Shown: positions 8,498-17,681, counted from the first letter of the stretch. The stretch: 64,000 bases of DNA from Tessaracoccus sp. MC1865 (GCF_017815535.1 NZ_CP072596.1:2635614-2699613), one strand, 5' to 3'. The notes: generated from the letters alone by a model not told the origin. Numbers and translations: made by a program.

Positions 8498-10204
8498 GTG
8501 ACACGCAGGGTCATTGCGGCCACACTGTTCGTCTGCTGCGGACCGGTGTCTCTCTTGGCCGCCTGGAACGGCTTCGACTGGTATCTCGACGGGCCCACGC
8601 TCCTCATCGCGATCCTCGCGGGGTACACGGCCGGTGCCTGGTTGCCGCGCCTGGAGGCCGCTGGCAGCGTCGTGCTGAGTACCAGCCTGCTGGTGCTCGC
8701 CAACCAGGCCCTCGGCGACGGGTTCCATTGGCTCGACGACCTCGTGTTCTTCGCGGTACTCGTCGGGGGTCCCGCGCTCGCCGGGGCCGCCGTCAAGGCC
8801 CGCGCGCTGCACGTCGGTCGACTCGCTCGGCTCCAGGCGCAGTTGGAGGAGCAACAGCGCATCGACGTCGAGGCGGCGCGGCTGGACGTGCTCAACGGGG
8901 TGCAAGCCGAGGTGCACGCGGACCTGGCCGAGCGCATCGCCGGGATCGCGCTCAGGGCCGAAGGCGCACTCCGCGGCGGTGACCGCACCGCGTTGCCCGT
9001 GCTCGAGCGCCAGGCGCGCCAAGTACTTGACCTGCTGCGCGACGCGGTCGGTTTCATGCGTGAGGAGGCCCCGACGGCGGCGGCGGACGTGCCGGGGCCG
9101 GAGCCCACGGCGCCCCGGACCGACTGGTCTCCGTCTGACGCCCTGATGGCAGCCGCGCTGGCCGTCGCGATGGGGGTCGAGGTGGCGTTGATCTCCGACG
9201 GGGAGGGTCCCCTCCTCTGGGTAGCTGTCGTGGGGGCCGCCGCCGTTTGCACACCCCTCGTCTGGCGCCGGACCCACCCCATCTTCGCGGCTGCCGCCGC
9301 CTCGGCACTCGGGGTACTGGTGAGCGCGTGGCTGACGCCGATCTCCTCCCTCGTCACGGGCATCGCTCTGCTTTCGGCCCTCTTCTACAGCATCGGCGCA
9401 TGGTGCCCGGCGCGCCGGTGGCTGTTGGGCGGGGCGATCACCGCCGCCGGTGTGGTCGCGATCGAGTTCGTCGGCCCTGGAGAGGGCGTTGGGCCCGTGC
9501 TTCTGTGGTCGCTCAGCGCGCTCCTACTGGGCCGAATCGTCAGCGGATGGCAGGAACGGCTGCGTCGGACACGGGAGGTGGTGGAAGCGCTCGAGAGCGG
9601 GCGGGGCGCGGCGGTCCGGCTCGCTGTCGCGCGGGAGCGCGAGGCGCTGGCCAGCACGCTGCACGACACCGTCGCACATGGGATGACCGTCGTCTGCCTG
9701 CATGCGGGCGCACAGCAGAGGCAGGGGTCCGGCCAGGATGCCACGCTGAGCCTCATCGCACAGGTCGCGGCGCAGAGTCTCGACGAGCTGAAGAACGGCC
9801 TCGAAACCATCGAATCCCGCGCGGCACCCCTGGACCCGGCCCGCCTCGCCGCCATCGGCCGACGAGCCGGCGTCGACGTCACGGTGACCGCGGACCCCGT
9901 GCCCGCCGGCGCCGCCGCCGTCCTCGCGCACCGTATCGTCCGCGAGGCGATCATCAACGTCGCCCGCCACGCCGCCGGAGCGACGGCGCAGGTGCGCGTC
10001 AGGAGACTCCCCGGGGCGATCATGCTCGAGGTCCTCGACGGCGGCGCTGAGCACACCGGCAACGCGCTCCCCGGTACCGGCACGGGCACGGGACTGAAGG
10101 GGCTCGCCGCGGCCATCGCGGCGGCCGGAGGAACGCTCCACACCGGCCCCACCGCCGGGGGCGGCTTTCGCGTCGCGGCCACCATCCCTCAGGAGAACCC
10201 ATGA
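8498..10204 (+). CDS. Sensor histidine kinase, NarL/DesK type
   Basis: A 568-aa membrane kinase. Hydrophobic segments near the N-terminus (about residues 5-110) and again in the middle (about 215-350) surround a coiled linker. The HisKA_3 phospho-acceptor box LASTLHDTVAHG has His near residue 389. A HATPase domain follows, with the N-box REAIINVARHA and a G-rich GTGTGTGLKGL loop. I chose GTG at 8498 because TAAACT lies exactly 7 nt upstream and no ribosome site exists (leaderless); GTG at 8480 is the alternative. Its stop overlaps the response regulator start by four bases, so the two form a cognate pair. The signal is unknown. Confidence 0.88.
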   Translation: MTRRVIAATLFVCCGPVSLLAAWNGFDWYLDGPTLLIAILAGYTAGAWLPRLEAAGSVVLSTSLLVLANQALGDGFHWLDDLVFFAVLVGGPALAGAAVKARALHVGRLARLQAQLEEQQRIDVEAARLDVLNGVQAEVHADLAERIAGIALRAEGALRGGDRTALPVLERQARQVLDLLRDAVGFMREEAPTAAADVPGPEPTAPRTDWSPSDALMAAALAVAMGVEVALISDGEGPLLWVAVVGAAAVCTPLVWRRTHPIFAAAAASALGVLVSAWLTPISSLVTGIALLSALFYSIGAWCPARRWLLGGAITAAGVVAIEFVGPGEGVGPVLLWSLSALLLGRIVSGWQERLRRTREVVEALESGRGAAVRLAVAREREALASTLHDTVAHGMTVVCLHAGAQQRQGSGQDATLSLIAQVAAQSLDELKNGLETIESRAAPLDPARLAAIGRRAGVDVTVTADPVPAGAAAVLAHRIVREAIINVARHAAGATAQVRVRRLPGAIMLEVLDGGAEHTGNALPGTGTGTGLKGLAAAIAAAGGTLHTGPTAGGGFRVAATIPQENP

Positions 10205-10851
10205 CCACCATCCTGCTGGCTGACGACCAGGAACTCGTCCGCACCGGCCTGAGGATGATCCTCTCCGCGGAAGATGACCTCGACGTTGTCGCGGAGGCGG
10301 CGGACGGGCGGGAGGCGATAGACCTGGCGCGCACGCTCCGCCCGGACCTGGTGCTCATGGACATCCGGATGCCGAAGGTCGACGGCATCGACGCAACACG
10401 AGCGATCATCACCTCCACCACGGGCGTCCGCGTCGTCATGCTCACCACCTTCGACCGGTCCCAACTCGTCTACGACTCGCTCGTCGCCGGCGCCAGCGGC
10501 TTCCTGCTCAAGGACGCACCCACAGACCAACTCCTCTCGGGCGTGCGCGCCGTTGCCCGGGGAGAGGAACTCTTGGCGCCCAGCATCACCAGGCGGCTGA
10601 TCGAACAGTTCACGCGCACAGGACACGCGGGCCCGCCGCCGGGGTACCACTTCCTCACCGAGCGGGAGACCGAGGTGCTGACCCTCATCGCCCGGGAGAA
10701 GTCGAATGCGGAAATTGCCGACACGCTGTTCGTCGGCATCCAGACCGTCAAGACGCACGTCGCGCGGGTGTTGCAGAAACTCGGGCTCCGGGATCGCGTC
10801 CAGGCTGTCGTCCTGGCCTATGAGCACGGGATCGTCCGCCCCGGGGAGTGA
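10201..10851 (+). CDS. LuxR/NarL-family response regulator
   Basis: A 216-aa two-domain regulator. The receiver domain has the acidic pair in LLADDQ, phospho-acceptor Asp54 in VLMDIRMP and the conserved Lys in FLLKDAPTD. The C-terminal LuxR helix-turn-helix (about residues 150-210) includes LTEREVEVL-like and NAEIADTLFVGIQTVKTHV segments. The start overlaps the kinase stop (ATGA). Targets are not shown by the sequence. Confidence 0.93.
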   Translation: MTTILLADDQELVRTGLRMILSAEDDLDVVAEAADGREAIDLARTLRPDLVLMDIRMPKVDGIDATRAIITSTTGVRVVMLTTFDRSQLVYDSLVAGASGFLLKDAPTDQLLSGVRAVARGEELLAPSITRRLIEQFTRTGHAGPPPGYHFLTERETEVLTLIAREKSNAEIADTLFVGIQTVKTHVARVLQKLGLRDRVQAVVLAYEHGIVRPGE

Positions 10852-10855
10852 CCAG

Positions 10856-11005
10856 TCAGTACGGGTTCAGGGAGAAGTAGATCCACCCGGCGATCACGAG
10901 GATGAGCACCATCGTCGAGACAATGATCCGCGCCGTCCTGTGCTGGACCACGCCCGTGACGATGCCCCAGATGGCACCCAGGCACAACAGAATTGCGACA
11001 ACCAT
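10856..11005 (-). CDS. 49-aa small membrane protein
   Basis: A short minus-strand frame starting at the ATG ending at 11005, with GGAGG 6 nt upstream. The 49-aa product has two hydrophobic segments (residues 2-20 and 28-46) separated by a short charged turn QHRTAR, and ends SLNPY. It converges on the response regulator gene with only 4 nt between the stops. The good ribosome site and two-helix hairpin support a real gene. No family is recognised. Confidence 0.6.
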   Translation of the reverse strand: MVVAILLCLGAIWGIVTGVVQHRTARIIVSTMVLILVIAGWIYFSLNPY

Positions 11006-11164
11006 GGCGGCCTCCCCAGGACCCCGGGCCGCGCGTCAGCCCGTGGGTTGATTGTCTCATCCCGGGCCCCTCCATGCACCGTTCCGCGCAACGGCCCAGG
11101 ACCGCCCCTGCTACTACGCCGCTGCGTACCCATGCCATCTGTTCAAGGACGACTGCGCCATCCC

Positions 11165-11193
11165 TTGTGTCAGGTTTGTTCAACGTTTACAGT
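11165..11193 (+). promoter_or_regulatory. Promoter of a leaderless PPOX-family gene
   Basis: TTGTGT (11165-11170) and TACAGT (11188-11193) are 17 bp apart, and the ATG at 11200 follows after 6 nt. Transcription would begin at or next to the start codon. Confidence 0.6.
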
Positions 11194-11199
11194 CGCTCC

Positions 11200-11682
11200 A
11201 TGGATAAGCACACGACTCCGGCGGAGCACGCCGCTCATCTCGACGACCTCATCAAGGGCCAGCGCTTCGTGATGGCCACCACGCGCGACGCCGACGGCGC
11301 GCTCATGAGCCGCCCCATGACCATCGCGGAGCGGGAGGAGTCGGTCTTTCGTTTCATCACACAGGGCGACAACGACGTCTCGACCCAGTCCGACGGGCAG
11401 CAGGTGAACCTTTCGATCATGGATGGCAGCGCCTACGTGTCGATGTCGGGCACTGGTCGGGTCGAACGCGACACGGCCAAGAAGCGCGAACTGTGGAACC
11501 GCATCCAGGAGGCGTACGCCGGGGATGCCGAGGACCCGGCCAACGTCATCTTGGAGGTAAACGTCAACACCGCCGAGTATTGGGACGGCGGCAGCCAGGT
11601 GGCGACGCTGATCGGGTTGGCCAAGGCCGCTGTCACGGGTGAGCGGCCAGACCAGGGTGAACACGGCACGGTCCAGCTCTGA
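11200..11682 (+). CDS. Pyridoxamine 5'-phosphate oxidase-family (general stress protein 26-like) protein
   Basis: A 160-aa split-barrel flavin-binding protein of the PPOX/general stress FMN-binding family. It contains the characteristic RFVMATTRDADGALMSRPMTI segment near the N-terminus and a FRFITQGD strand. The C-terminal part has the VNVNTAEYWDGG element common to GSP26-like proteins. These proteins bind FMN or F420 and are usually stress-associated; a catalytic role is not established for this subgroup. The ATG at 11200 is supported by the leaderless promoter just upstream. Confidence 0.82.
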   Translation: MDKHTTPAEHAAHLDDLIKGQRFVMATTRDADGALMSRPMTIAEREESVFRFITQGDNDVSTQSDGQQVNLSIMDGSAYVSMSGTGRVERDTAKKRELWNRIQEAYAGDAEDPANVILEVNVNTAEYWDGGSQVATLIGLAKAAVTGERPDQGEHGTVQL

Positions 11683-11719
11683 CCCTGACCACATCGCGCT
11701 GCGTCGCTACAGACAGGAA

Positions 11720-11748
11720 ATCCCCAGCCGGGGTGACCGGCTGGGGAT
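11720..11748. terminator. Bidirectional terminator hairpin
   Basis: Perfect 12-bp arms ATCCCCAGCCGG (11720-11731) and CCGGCTGGGGAT (11737-11748) with loop GGTGA, between the PPOX gene and the convergent tRNA-Leu. T-richness is weak on either side. Confidence 0.75.
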
Positions 11749-11776
11749 CTCTCACCTGTTGTGGTGGTTGTCGTCG

Positions 11777-11859
11777 TGCGCGCGAGAGGAGTTGAACCTC
11801 CACGCCCTTGCGGGCACCGGCACCTGAAGCCGGCGCGTCTGCCATTCCGCCACGCGCGC
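11777..11859 (-). tRNA. tRNA-Leu (anticodon CAG)
   Basis: 83-nt cloverleaf. Acceptor arms GCGCGCG and CGCGCGC pair over 7 bp with discriminator A. The D-loop region contains GGCGGAATGGCAGA, the anticodon loop is TTCAGGT with CAG at 11824-11826 on the plus strand, a long variable arm of the class II type is present, and the T-arm contains GTTCAACTC. The 3' CCA is not encoded. Confidence 0.95.
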
Positions 11860-11944
11860 ATCCGGGTCTCTCGACCCGACGTCAAACCTTAGCACCCCCT
11901 CACCGCGGCGCACAAAACGACGACAGCCAGGGGCCGCCGCGGCA

Positions 11945-12880
11945 TCACGGGACGAGGTACCCGGCGGCCCTGAACAGCTCGTACCACTCTGGGCGGGAGA
12001 GCTCGACGTCGGCCCCGGCGGCTGCCTTCGTGACGCGCTCTGGAGTGGTCGTGCCCAGTACAACCTGGATGCTGGCAGGGTGGCGGGTGATCCAGGCGGT
12101 GGCGATACCCTCCGGCGCGACCCCGTACTTGGCAGCCAACCAGTCGATGACGGCGTTGAGCTCCGGGTAGTCGGCGTTGCCGAGGAACACGCCGTTGAAG
12201 AATGCAGCCTGGAACGGCGACCACGCCTGGACGGTGATGTCATGGAGGCGGCAGTAGTCGAGGATGCCCAGGTCCAGGCTCACCGACTGCTTCACGTCCA
12301 CCATGTTGGCCGCCACTCCCTGCGCGACGATGGGCGCGTGCGTGATCGACAGCTGCAGCTGGTTCGCGACGAGGGGTTGGCGCACGTATCGCTTCAGCAG
12401 CTCGATCTGGTTCGGGGTGTGGTTGGAGACGCCCACGTGCCGGACCTTGCCGGCGGTCACCGCGTCATCGAGCGCCCGGGCGACCTCCTCGGGTTCCACC
12501 AGCGCGTCGGGACGGTGGAGAAGGAAAACATCGAGGTAGTCGGTGTCCAGCGCCCTGAGCGAGTTGTCGATCTGGCGCACGAGGTGTTCGTAGGAGAAGT
12601 CGAAGAAGGGGCCGTCCTTGTTGATCCCGGCCTTCGTCTGCAGGATGATCTCACCGCGCTCCGCCGCGCTGAGCTGCAGCGCCTCCGCGAACCTCTTCTC
12701 GCACCCGTGGTACGGCGCCGAGCCGTAGATGTCGGCGTGGTCGAAGAAGTTGATCCCCGCCTCGCGGGAGGCGGTGTACAACGCGCGGATCTCGTCGTCG
12801 GTCTTGTCCTGGATGCGCATCACGCCGGTGACGACAGCGGGAACCTCAAGGTCCGTCGTGCCGAGCCGATGAGTCTTCAT
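11945..12880 (-). CDS. Aldo/keto reductase
   Basis: A 311-aa NADPH-dependent aldo/keto reductase with a complete TIM barrel. The NFFDHADIYG motif carries the catalytic Asp and Tyr, QTKAGI the Lys, and DVFLLHRPD the His. VRHVGVSNH and a C-terminal AWITRHPASIQVVLGTTTPERV segment match the cofactor-binding part. The family is close to YdhF-like oxidoreductases. The gene stands alone between tRNA-Leu and a glycosyltransferase; the substrate is unknown. Confidence 0.9.
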   Translation of the reverse strand: MKTHRLGTTDLEVPAVVTGVMRIQDKTDDEIRALYTASREAGINFFDHADIYGSAPYHGCEKRFAEALQLSAAERGEIILQTKAGINKDGPFFDFSYEHLVRQIDNSLRALDTDYLDVFLLHRPDALVEPEEVARALDDAVTAGKVRHVGVSNHTPNQIELLKRYVRQPLVANQLQLSITHAPIVAQGVAANMVDVKQSVSLDLGILDYCRLHDITVQAWSPFQAAFFNGVFLGNADYPELNAVIDWLAAKYGVAPEGIATAWITRHPASIQVVLGTTTPERVTKAAAGADVELSRPEWYELFRAAGYLVP

Positions 12881-12957
12881 GGGGCCCTCCTAGCCGCCCG
12901 TCACCACTGACGGGTTCTCAGCCCCAGCCTATTACCGACGCTCACCGAGCACTCAGG

Positions 12958-14031
12958 TCAGGCACCGATGGCGCGACGGTGGCCCGGGCGTCGCTCGAGC
13001 AGGTCCCGGTGCACCGCAGCAAGGTCCGTGGACACCTCGAGCAGGTCGTGCTGGGCCGCCAGCAACCGCCCGGCCTCGGTCAGGTCCGGCGCCTCGCCGG
13101 AGAGGACGGCCCGCGCCGTCGTCTCGAACTCGCGGGTGGTGGACGCGCGGTGCACGGCCACCTCGTGAAGCCAACCGTCGTACACGGGGATGTCGCGCAC
13201 CAGCACCGGTACGCCGCTGGACAGCGCCTCCAGCACGACGATGCCCTGGGTCTCCTCGTGCGACATGAAGCAGAAGAGGTCCGCCCCCGCGTAGGCGTCG
13301 CGCACCTCGTCCGGCGGGATGTGCCCCAGGAGGTGGAGGTTCGACGGCGGGTGGGCCAACGCCGCCCGCACATCCGGCGTCATCACCGCATTGGGCGCGG
13401 TGCCCGCCCAGTAGAAATCCGCCTCCGGCATGGAGCGGGCGAGATCGATGTATTCGAGGATGCCCTTGCGCACCATCAGGTGCCCGACACTCAGCACCAC
13501 GTGGCGATCCGACGCGATGCGGTGCCGGGCGCGGAACCGCGCGCGGGCCGCGTGGCCGCCGGAGAAGAAGCGGGTGTCGACGCCGTTGGTCAACACCCGG
13601 ATGGGCGCGGTGATCCGGTAATTCTCAATGATGCCGCGCGAATAGGGCGTGGGGGTGACCACGACGTCGCCGCGGCGGTACACGACGCCCAGCCACTTCT
13701 CGAACAGCGGCGCGAAGGTTCGCGCGCCCACCCAGGACTGTTCGAAGTCCTCCCTCGTGGAATGCGCGAACACGACGACGGGGATCCCCAACGCCCTGGC
13801 GAGAACGCCGACGAGCACGGAATCCGGGAAGATGGTGTTGAGCTGCACGATGTCGGGCCGCTTCCACAGCTTCACCAGTTGCGAACCCAGATTGAGCAGC
13901 ATCTTCGCCTGATGCCGCATGGCGGATCCGACGCCGCTGCGTTCCATGAGCCGGCCGGCTCCCGAGTAGAGACAGACCCGCAGACCTGCGTCGGGGTGCG
14001 TCTCCGCTGCTGGCACTAGAGACCCAGCCAT
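12958..14031 (-). CDS. Family 4 glycosyltransferase
   Basis: A 357-aa GT-B glycosyltransferase. The N-terminal part has GVGSAMRHQ and PDIVQLNTIFPDS. The C-terminal nucleotide-sugar domain has VLSVGHLMVRKGI, LHLLGHIPPDEV and the EETQGIVVLEALSSGVPVLV motif, including the E-x7-E pair. I chose the ATG ending at 14031; it overlaps the DedA-like gene by 16 nt, which implies coupling. Lipid or cell-surface glycan glycosylation is likely because its partner is a membrane protein; the acceptor is unknown. Confidence 0.82.
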   Translation of the reverse strand: MAGSLVPAAETHPDAGLRVCLYSGAGRLMERSGVGSAMRHQAKMLLNLGSQLVKLWKRPDIVQLNTIFPDSVLVGVLARALGIPVVVFAHSTREDFEQSWVGARTFAPLFEKWLGVVYRRGDVVVTPTPYSRGIIENYRITAPIRVLTNGVDTRFFSGGHAARARFRARHRIASDRHVVLSVGHLMVRKGILEYIDLARSMPEADFYWAGTAPNAVMTPDVRAALAHPPSNLHLLGHIPPDEVRDAYAGADLFCFMSHEETQGIVVLEALSSGVPVLVRDIPVYDGWLHEVAVHRASTTREFETTARAVLSGEAPDLTEAGRLLAAQHDLLEVSTDLAAVHRDLLERRPGHRRAIGA

Positions 14032-14726
14032 GGGAACACCACCTTCAGAATGGTCATAACGCCTGTTGTGTAGAGCACCACTCCCCACGGCTTGCACAGG
14101 AAGATGATGAGCAGGTAGGTGCGCCACCGCATGTTGGTGAGCCCAGCCATGTAACACAGTACGTCGTCAGGGGCCAGTGGAAGGGCAATCGCGATAGCGA
14201 AATACTTCATGAACTTTGGATGGTCCAGCCATTTGCCGTACCGCTCCAGTGTGCGCTGCGAGAAACGGGCGACGACGATGTCGCGGCCGACGTGGCGCGA
14301 GATGAAGAACACCAGGGTGGAGCCCAGCACGGTGGTGAGGTACGCCCAAAGGGTGCCCTCGATCTGGCCGAAGATGATGGGCGCCGAGATGATGGCGCCG
14401 GAACCCGGGATCACCGGCACGACGGACTCGAGCGACCCGATGAGGATGAAGGCCACGGGGGCGAGCAGGCCGAAGCCGTCGACGAACTCACGCAGCGACG
14501 CCACCGACGTCAGCACCCCACTGGTGAAACCCAGGACGACGAGGGTGACGACGCAGGCGAGACCGATGAAGGTCAGCACGTGGATCAGGGTTTTCAGCCG
14601 TTTGGCGCGCACCGGATCCGACGGCGTTGTTACGTCCTCGTGTTCCAGCGGCTCCATGACCTCCCCTTGCATCGGGACGATTCTCCCCTGCCCAGTGTGC
14701 ACGTCGGAGGCATCAAGAGTGGTCAT
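14016..14726 (-). CDS. DedA/TVP38-TMEM64-like membrane protein
   Basis: A 236-aa polytopic protein with a cytoplasmic acidic N-terminus and a SNARE-associated (VTT) domain: VPVIPGSGAIISAPIIFG, the GSTLVFFISRHVGRD re-entrant helix region and LPLAPDDVLCYMAGLTNM. Proteins of this superfamily act as lipid scramblases or flippases. The ATG ending at 14726 has AAGGA at suitable distance, whereas the ATG nine bases upstream is too close to it. It overlaps the glycosyltransferase, suggesting a lipid-linked glycan role. Confidence 0.8.
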   Translation of the reverse strand: MTTLDASDVHTGQGRIVPMQGEVMEPLEHEDVTTPSDPVRAKRLKTLIHVLTFIGLACVVTLVVLGFTSGVLTSVASLREFVDGFGLLAPVAFILIGSLESVVPVIPGSGAIISAPIIFGQIEGTLWAYLTTVLGSTLVFFISRHVGRDIVVARFSQRTLERYGKWLDHPKFMKYFAIAIALPLAPDDVLCYMAGLTNMRWRTYLLIIFLCKPWGVVLYTTGVMTILKVVFPWLGL

Positions 14727-14787
14727 GGACCCCATCCTTCACCAGAAATCAGCTGAGCCGCATCAGGCCAACGTCTGGTTCCAACCC

Positions 14788-15744
14788 CTACTTCAGTTGG
14801 ATATCCCCGGGGTTTGACTCGGGGTCGGCCGGTACCGGTGAGATGGTGCGCCACGGCGGGGTCGCGGGGAGCAGCGACTCGTATTCGGCCACCAGTGCGT
14901 CCTGGTACTCACCGCGATACGTCCCGCCCAGGAAGCGCGGGAGGGCCTCCTCGCGGAAACGCTGCCAGCTCGCCGCCTCGCTACCGGGCATGATCGGGTA
15001 GAACAGCACCCCTTCGGAGAAGGCGCTGTCCCGGTCGCCCGGGGCGTCACCGATCAGCATGATGTGGTCGTCTTCGTACTTACCCTTGGCGGCCCAGTGC
15101 ACGTGCTGGGCCTTGGAACCCATCTCCTGGCCGGCGATGACCTTCATGTACCCGGCCAGGTCGTGCTCGTGCCATTCGCGCTCGAGCGCCTCCATGGGGG
15201 TGGCGGAGACCGTCATGCAGTCCACCTGCCCGGCCATGGCGTCGAACGCCTCACGCACACCGGGGAACGGGGCGCAGCCGTGCACCATCCACTCGATCAG
15301 CTCGTTGACGCCCTTGCCCCACTCCATGCACTCCTCGATCTCCACCGACGGCTGGGCCGCGGCGAAGTCGGCGATGCCGCGGTCGGAGCGGGGGTAGCCG
15401 GAGTCGAGGAACTTCTGCAGTTCCCGCCCCTCGGGGATCCGCACACCGCGCTCCAGCACCTCCGGGCGCTTCCTCAGCAGCTCGAAGAGCCGGGCCAGCG
15501 CCACCCACCGGTTCTGGCCGCGGGTGGTGGAGTACAGGTTCACGAAGAGGGCGGTCTCCCGCACCAGGGTGGAGGCGGCCTGGAGGTTGAAGTACTTGAT
15601 GTAGGCCGGCGTGAAGCACTCTTGGTGCTTGATGTCCATGGCGTCCATGGCGCAGCCGTCGGAGTCGATCCCAACGAAGAATTCCCTGGTGGGCTTGAAG
15701 TCGACGAGGACCTGGGCCCGCTCCGGCATCTTGGTTTCGGTCAT
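14788..15744 (-). CDS. HAD-superfamily hydrolase
   Basis: A 318-aa HAD-fold protein. Motif I is GIDSDGCAMDAMD, with Asp-x-Asp followed by GC instead of the usual GT; motif II is TVSATP; motif IV is LIGDAPGDRDSAF. The large cap insertion (about residues 50-190) is uncommon and lacks a family I recognise. I chose the ATG ending at 15744 because GGAG is 6 nt upstream. It follows the GH3 gene by 11 nt and is probably in the same operon, so a sugar-phosphate phosphatase is plausible. Confidence 0.75.
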   Translation of the reverse strand: MTETKMPERAQVLVDFKPTREFFVGIDSDGCAMDAMDIKHQECFTPAYIKYFNLQAASTLVRETALFVNLYSTTRGQNRWVALARLFELLRKRPEVLERGVRIPEGRELQKFLDSGYPRSDRGIADFAAAQPSVEIEECMEWGKGVNELIEWMVHGCAPFPGVREAFDAMAGQVDCMTVSATPMEALEREWHEHDLAGYMKVIAGQEMGSKAQHVHWAAKGKYEDDHIMLIGDAPGDRDSAFSEGVLFYPIMPGSEAASWQRFREEALPRFLGGTYRGEYQDALVAEYESLLPATPPWRTISPVPADPESNPGDIQLK

Positions 15745-15755
15745 GAACATCTCCG

Positions 15756-17519
15756 TCAGATTCTGGTGTCGGCGAACGGGAACATCTCGGTGGCGGGGGT
15801 GCCCTTGAACTCGGAGCGGCCCTCCAGCTTGTCGAGCATGATGTCGAGGTTGAAGTCCTTGTCGTCGAAGCCCGCCACGTAGGTCTTCACCTGCGGCATG
15901 TCGGCCAGCAGGTTCGGCGAGGCCGTCGACACGAGGATGGTGGGCAGTTCGTGCACGTACCAGGGCATGTCGAGCGTGCCCTTCGTACCGGGCCAGTAGG
16001 GGCGCTCGATCGGCTGGCCGAGGCCGTAGACGTGGGCCACGGACAGGACCATGTCGTAGTTGTCGGTCAGGTCCGAGACCGGCGACTTGCCGGCGTAGGC
16101 GTTGGCGAGGATCTTCTTGATCTCGTCGGGCTCCTTGCCCTTGACCTTCTCCAGCTGGGATTCGTAGCGGTCCGCCCGGTAACCACGCTCACGCAGCTTC
16201 TCGACGAACCGGTCTGCCGGGCGGCCGCCGCCGTTACCGGCGAGCATCGCGAAGGGGCTGGGCGCGGCGCCGATCGGCACGACGAGGACGCGGGGGTACT
16301 TCTGCGGTGACATCGGCAGGTTCCCGGGCTGCTTGTTCTTGACCAGCGTGATGGCGGCGTCGGCCACCTGCTCGGCGACCTTCTTCGACTCGGGCAGGCC
16401 GATGCGCGCCATGGCCTCCTCCTTGGGAGGGAGGATCTCCTCGCGCTTGCGGTTGTGCAGGCCCAGCATGGCCTTGAGGCCGAGGATGCGGGTCAGGGCG
16501 TCGTGGAGTCGCTCGTCGGACAGCTTGCCGGACTTCCAGCCCTCCATCATCCAGCCGAAGTCCTCGTCGGGGTCGTTGAAGAAGAGGAACAGGTCGCAGC
16601 CGGCCTCGATGGCCGTGGGCAGGATGTCGGAGCGCTTCATGGCGCCCGTCAGGCCCACCATGTGGGACGCGTCGGTGACGACGACGCCGTTGAAGCCCAG
16701 CTTGCCCCGGAGGAGGTCGGTGTTGATCTCCTTCGACAGGGTGGCCGGCAGGATGTCCTCGTCGGTCATGTCGGGGTTGAAGTGCTTCTGGTACGACGGG
16801 AGCGCGATGTGGCCGGTCATGATCGACGGCAGGCCGGCGTCGAAGAGGCCCTGGTACAGCTTGCCGAACGTGGCGTCCCATTCCTCGGTGGACAGCCAGT
16901 TGGGGGCGTGCGAGAGGTGCTGGTCGCGCTCGTCGATGCCGTCGCCGGGCCAGTGCTTCGCGGCCGGGGCGATGCCGGACTCCTGGATGCCCTTCATGTA
17001 GGCGAGGCTCATCTCGAGGACCTTGTCGACGTCGCCGCCGAACGAGCGCAGCGACACGACGGGGTTGCGCCAGTTGCGATACACGTCGACGATGGGCGCG
17101 AACGACCAGTTGCAGCCGATGGCGGCGGCCTCGATGCCGGACACGCGGCCCATCTCGTAGGCCCACCGGGCGTCGTCGGTGTTGCCGATCTTGGCTTCGT
17201 AGCCGATGTACGTGCCGTCGGTGCAGGCCCCGTTGCCGCCGGCCTCGGTGTTGGCGGCGATCAGCATGGGCAGCTTCGACTTCGTCTGGAGGATGTAGTT
17301 CTGCTCCCACACCTCTTCGGCCTTGCCGGGGTTATAGCGCACCGCGCCGATGTGGTAGTTGTCCAGCACCCCGGTGAGGTACTCCTCGGAGCGCTCGGCG
17401 CCCATGTTGACGAACAGCTGACCGATCTTCTCCTCGTCGGTCATCTCCGAAATGGTCTTCTCGACCCAGGCGACCGCCTCGTCGTCCAGATTGAAGGGTT
17501 GCGCTGTGAGATCCACCAT
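15756..17519 (-). CDS. GH3 glycosidase, NagZ/beta-N-acetylhexosaminidase type
   Basis: A 587-aa glycoside hydrolase family 3 enzyme without a signal peptide, so probably cytoplasmic. The catalytic barrel has AAKHWPGDGIDERDQH, the KH-PG-G-...-D-x-H signature of the His/Asp-assisted NagZ-like subgroup. The nucleophile region is GVVVTDASHMVGL. A second domain (about residues 400-587) resembles the GH3 C-terminal domain. It is divergent from 6-phosphogluconate dehydrogenase, across a region with two copies of the motif also found by the glucuronidase operon. Substrate is inferred as a beta-hexosaminide or related glycoside; beta-glucosidase is the alternative. Confidence 0.85.
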   Translation of the reverse strand: MVDLTAQPFNLDDEAVAWVEKTISEMTDEEKIGQLFVNMGAERSEEYLTGVLDNYHIGAVRYNPGKAEEVWEQNYILQTKSKLPMLIAANTEAGGNGACTDGTYIGYEAKIGNTDDARWAYEMGRVSGIEAAAIGCNWSFAPIVDVYRNWRNPVVSLRSFGGDVDKVLEMSLAYMKGIQESGIAPAAKHWPGDGIDERDQHLSHAPNWLSTEEWDATFGKLYQGLFDAGLPSIMTGHIALPSYQKHFNPDMTDEDILPATLSKEINTDLLRGKLGFNGVVVTDASHMVGLTGAMKRSDILPTAIEAGCDLFLFFNDPDEDFGWMMEGWKSGKLSDERLHDALTRILGLKAMLGLHNRKREEILPPKEEAMARIGLPESKKVAEQVADAAITLVKNKQPGNLPMSPQKYPRVLVVPIGAAPSPFAMLAGNGGGRPADRFVEKLRERGYRADRYESQLEKVKGKEPDEIKKILANAYAGKSPVSDLTDNYDMVLSVAHVYGLGQPIERPYWPGTKGTLDMPWYVHELPTILVSTASPNLLADMPQVKTYVAGFDDKDFNLDIMLDKLEGRSEFKGTPATEMFPFADTRI

Positions 17520-17590
17520 GAGTCTGTCCTCGCTCCGTTGCTGTGGGTTACGGTGTCAACTCCACCAGAGTCGTCTTTCGAGACGGCCAA

Positions 17591-17605
17591 GTTTCCATTT
17601 GTTGC
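17591..17605 (+). promoter_or_regulatory. Candidate operator GTTTC-N5-GTTGC
   Basis: Direct-repeat element GTTTC (17591-17595) and GTTGC (17601-17605), one mismatch from the GTTGC-N5-GTTGC consensus, in the GH3/gnd divergent region and preceded by AA as in two other copies. Confidence 0.45.
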
Positions 17606-17681
17606 CACCGACGGCGCGGTCAGCGCCGCTCCCTTCCCAGGCCCCCGAGGCCTCCCGCCATCCCCACGGAGCCGGGCGGTG

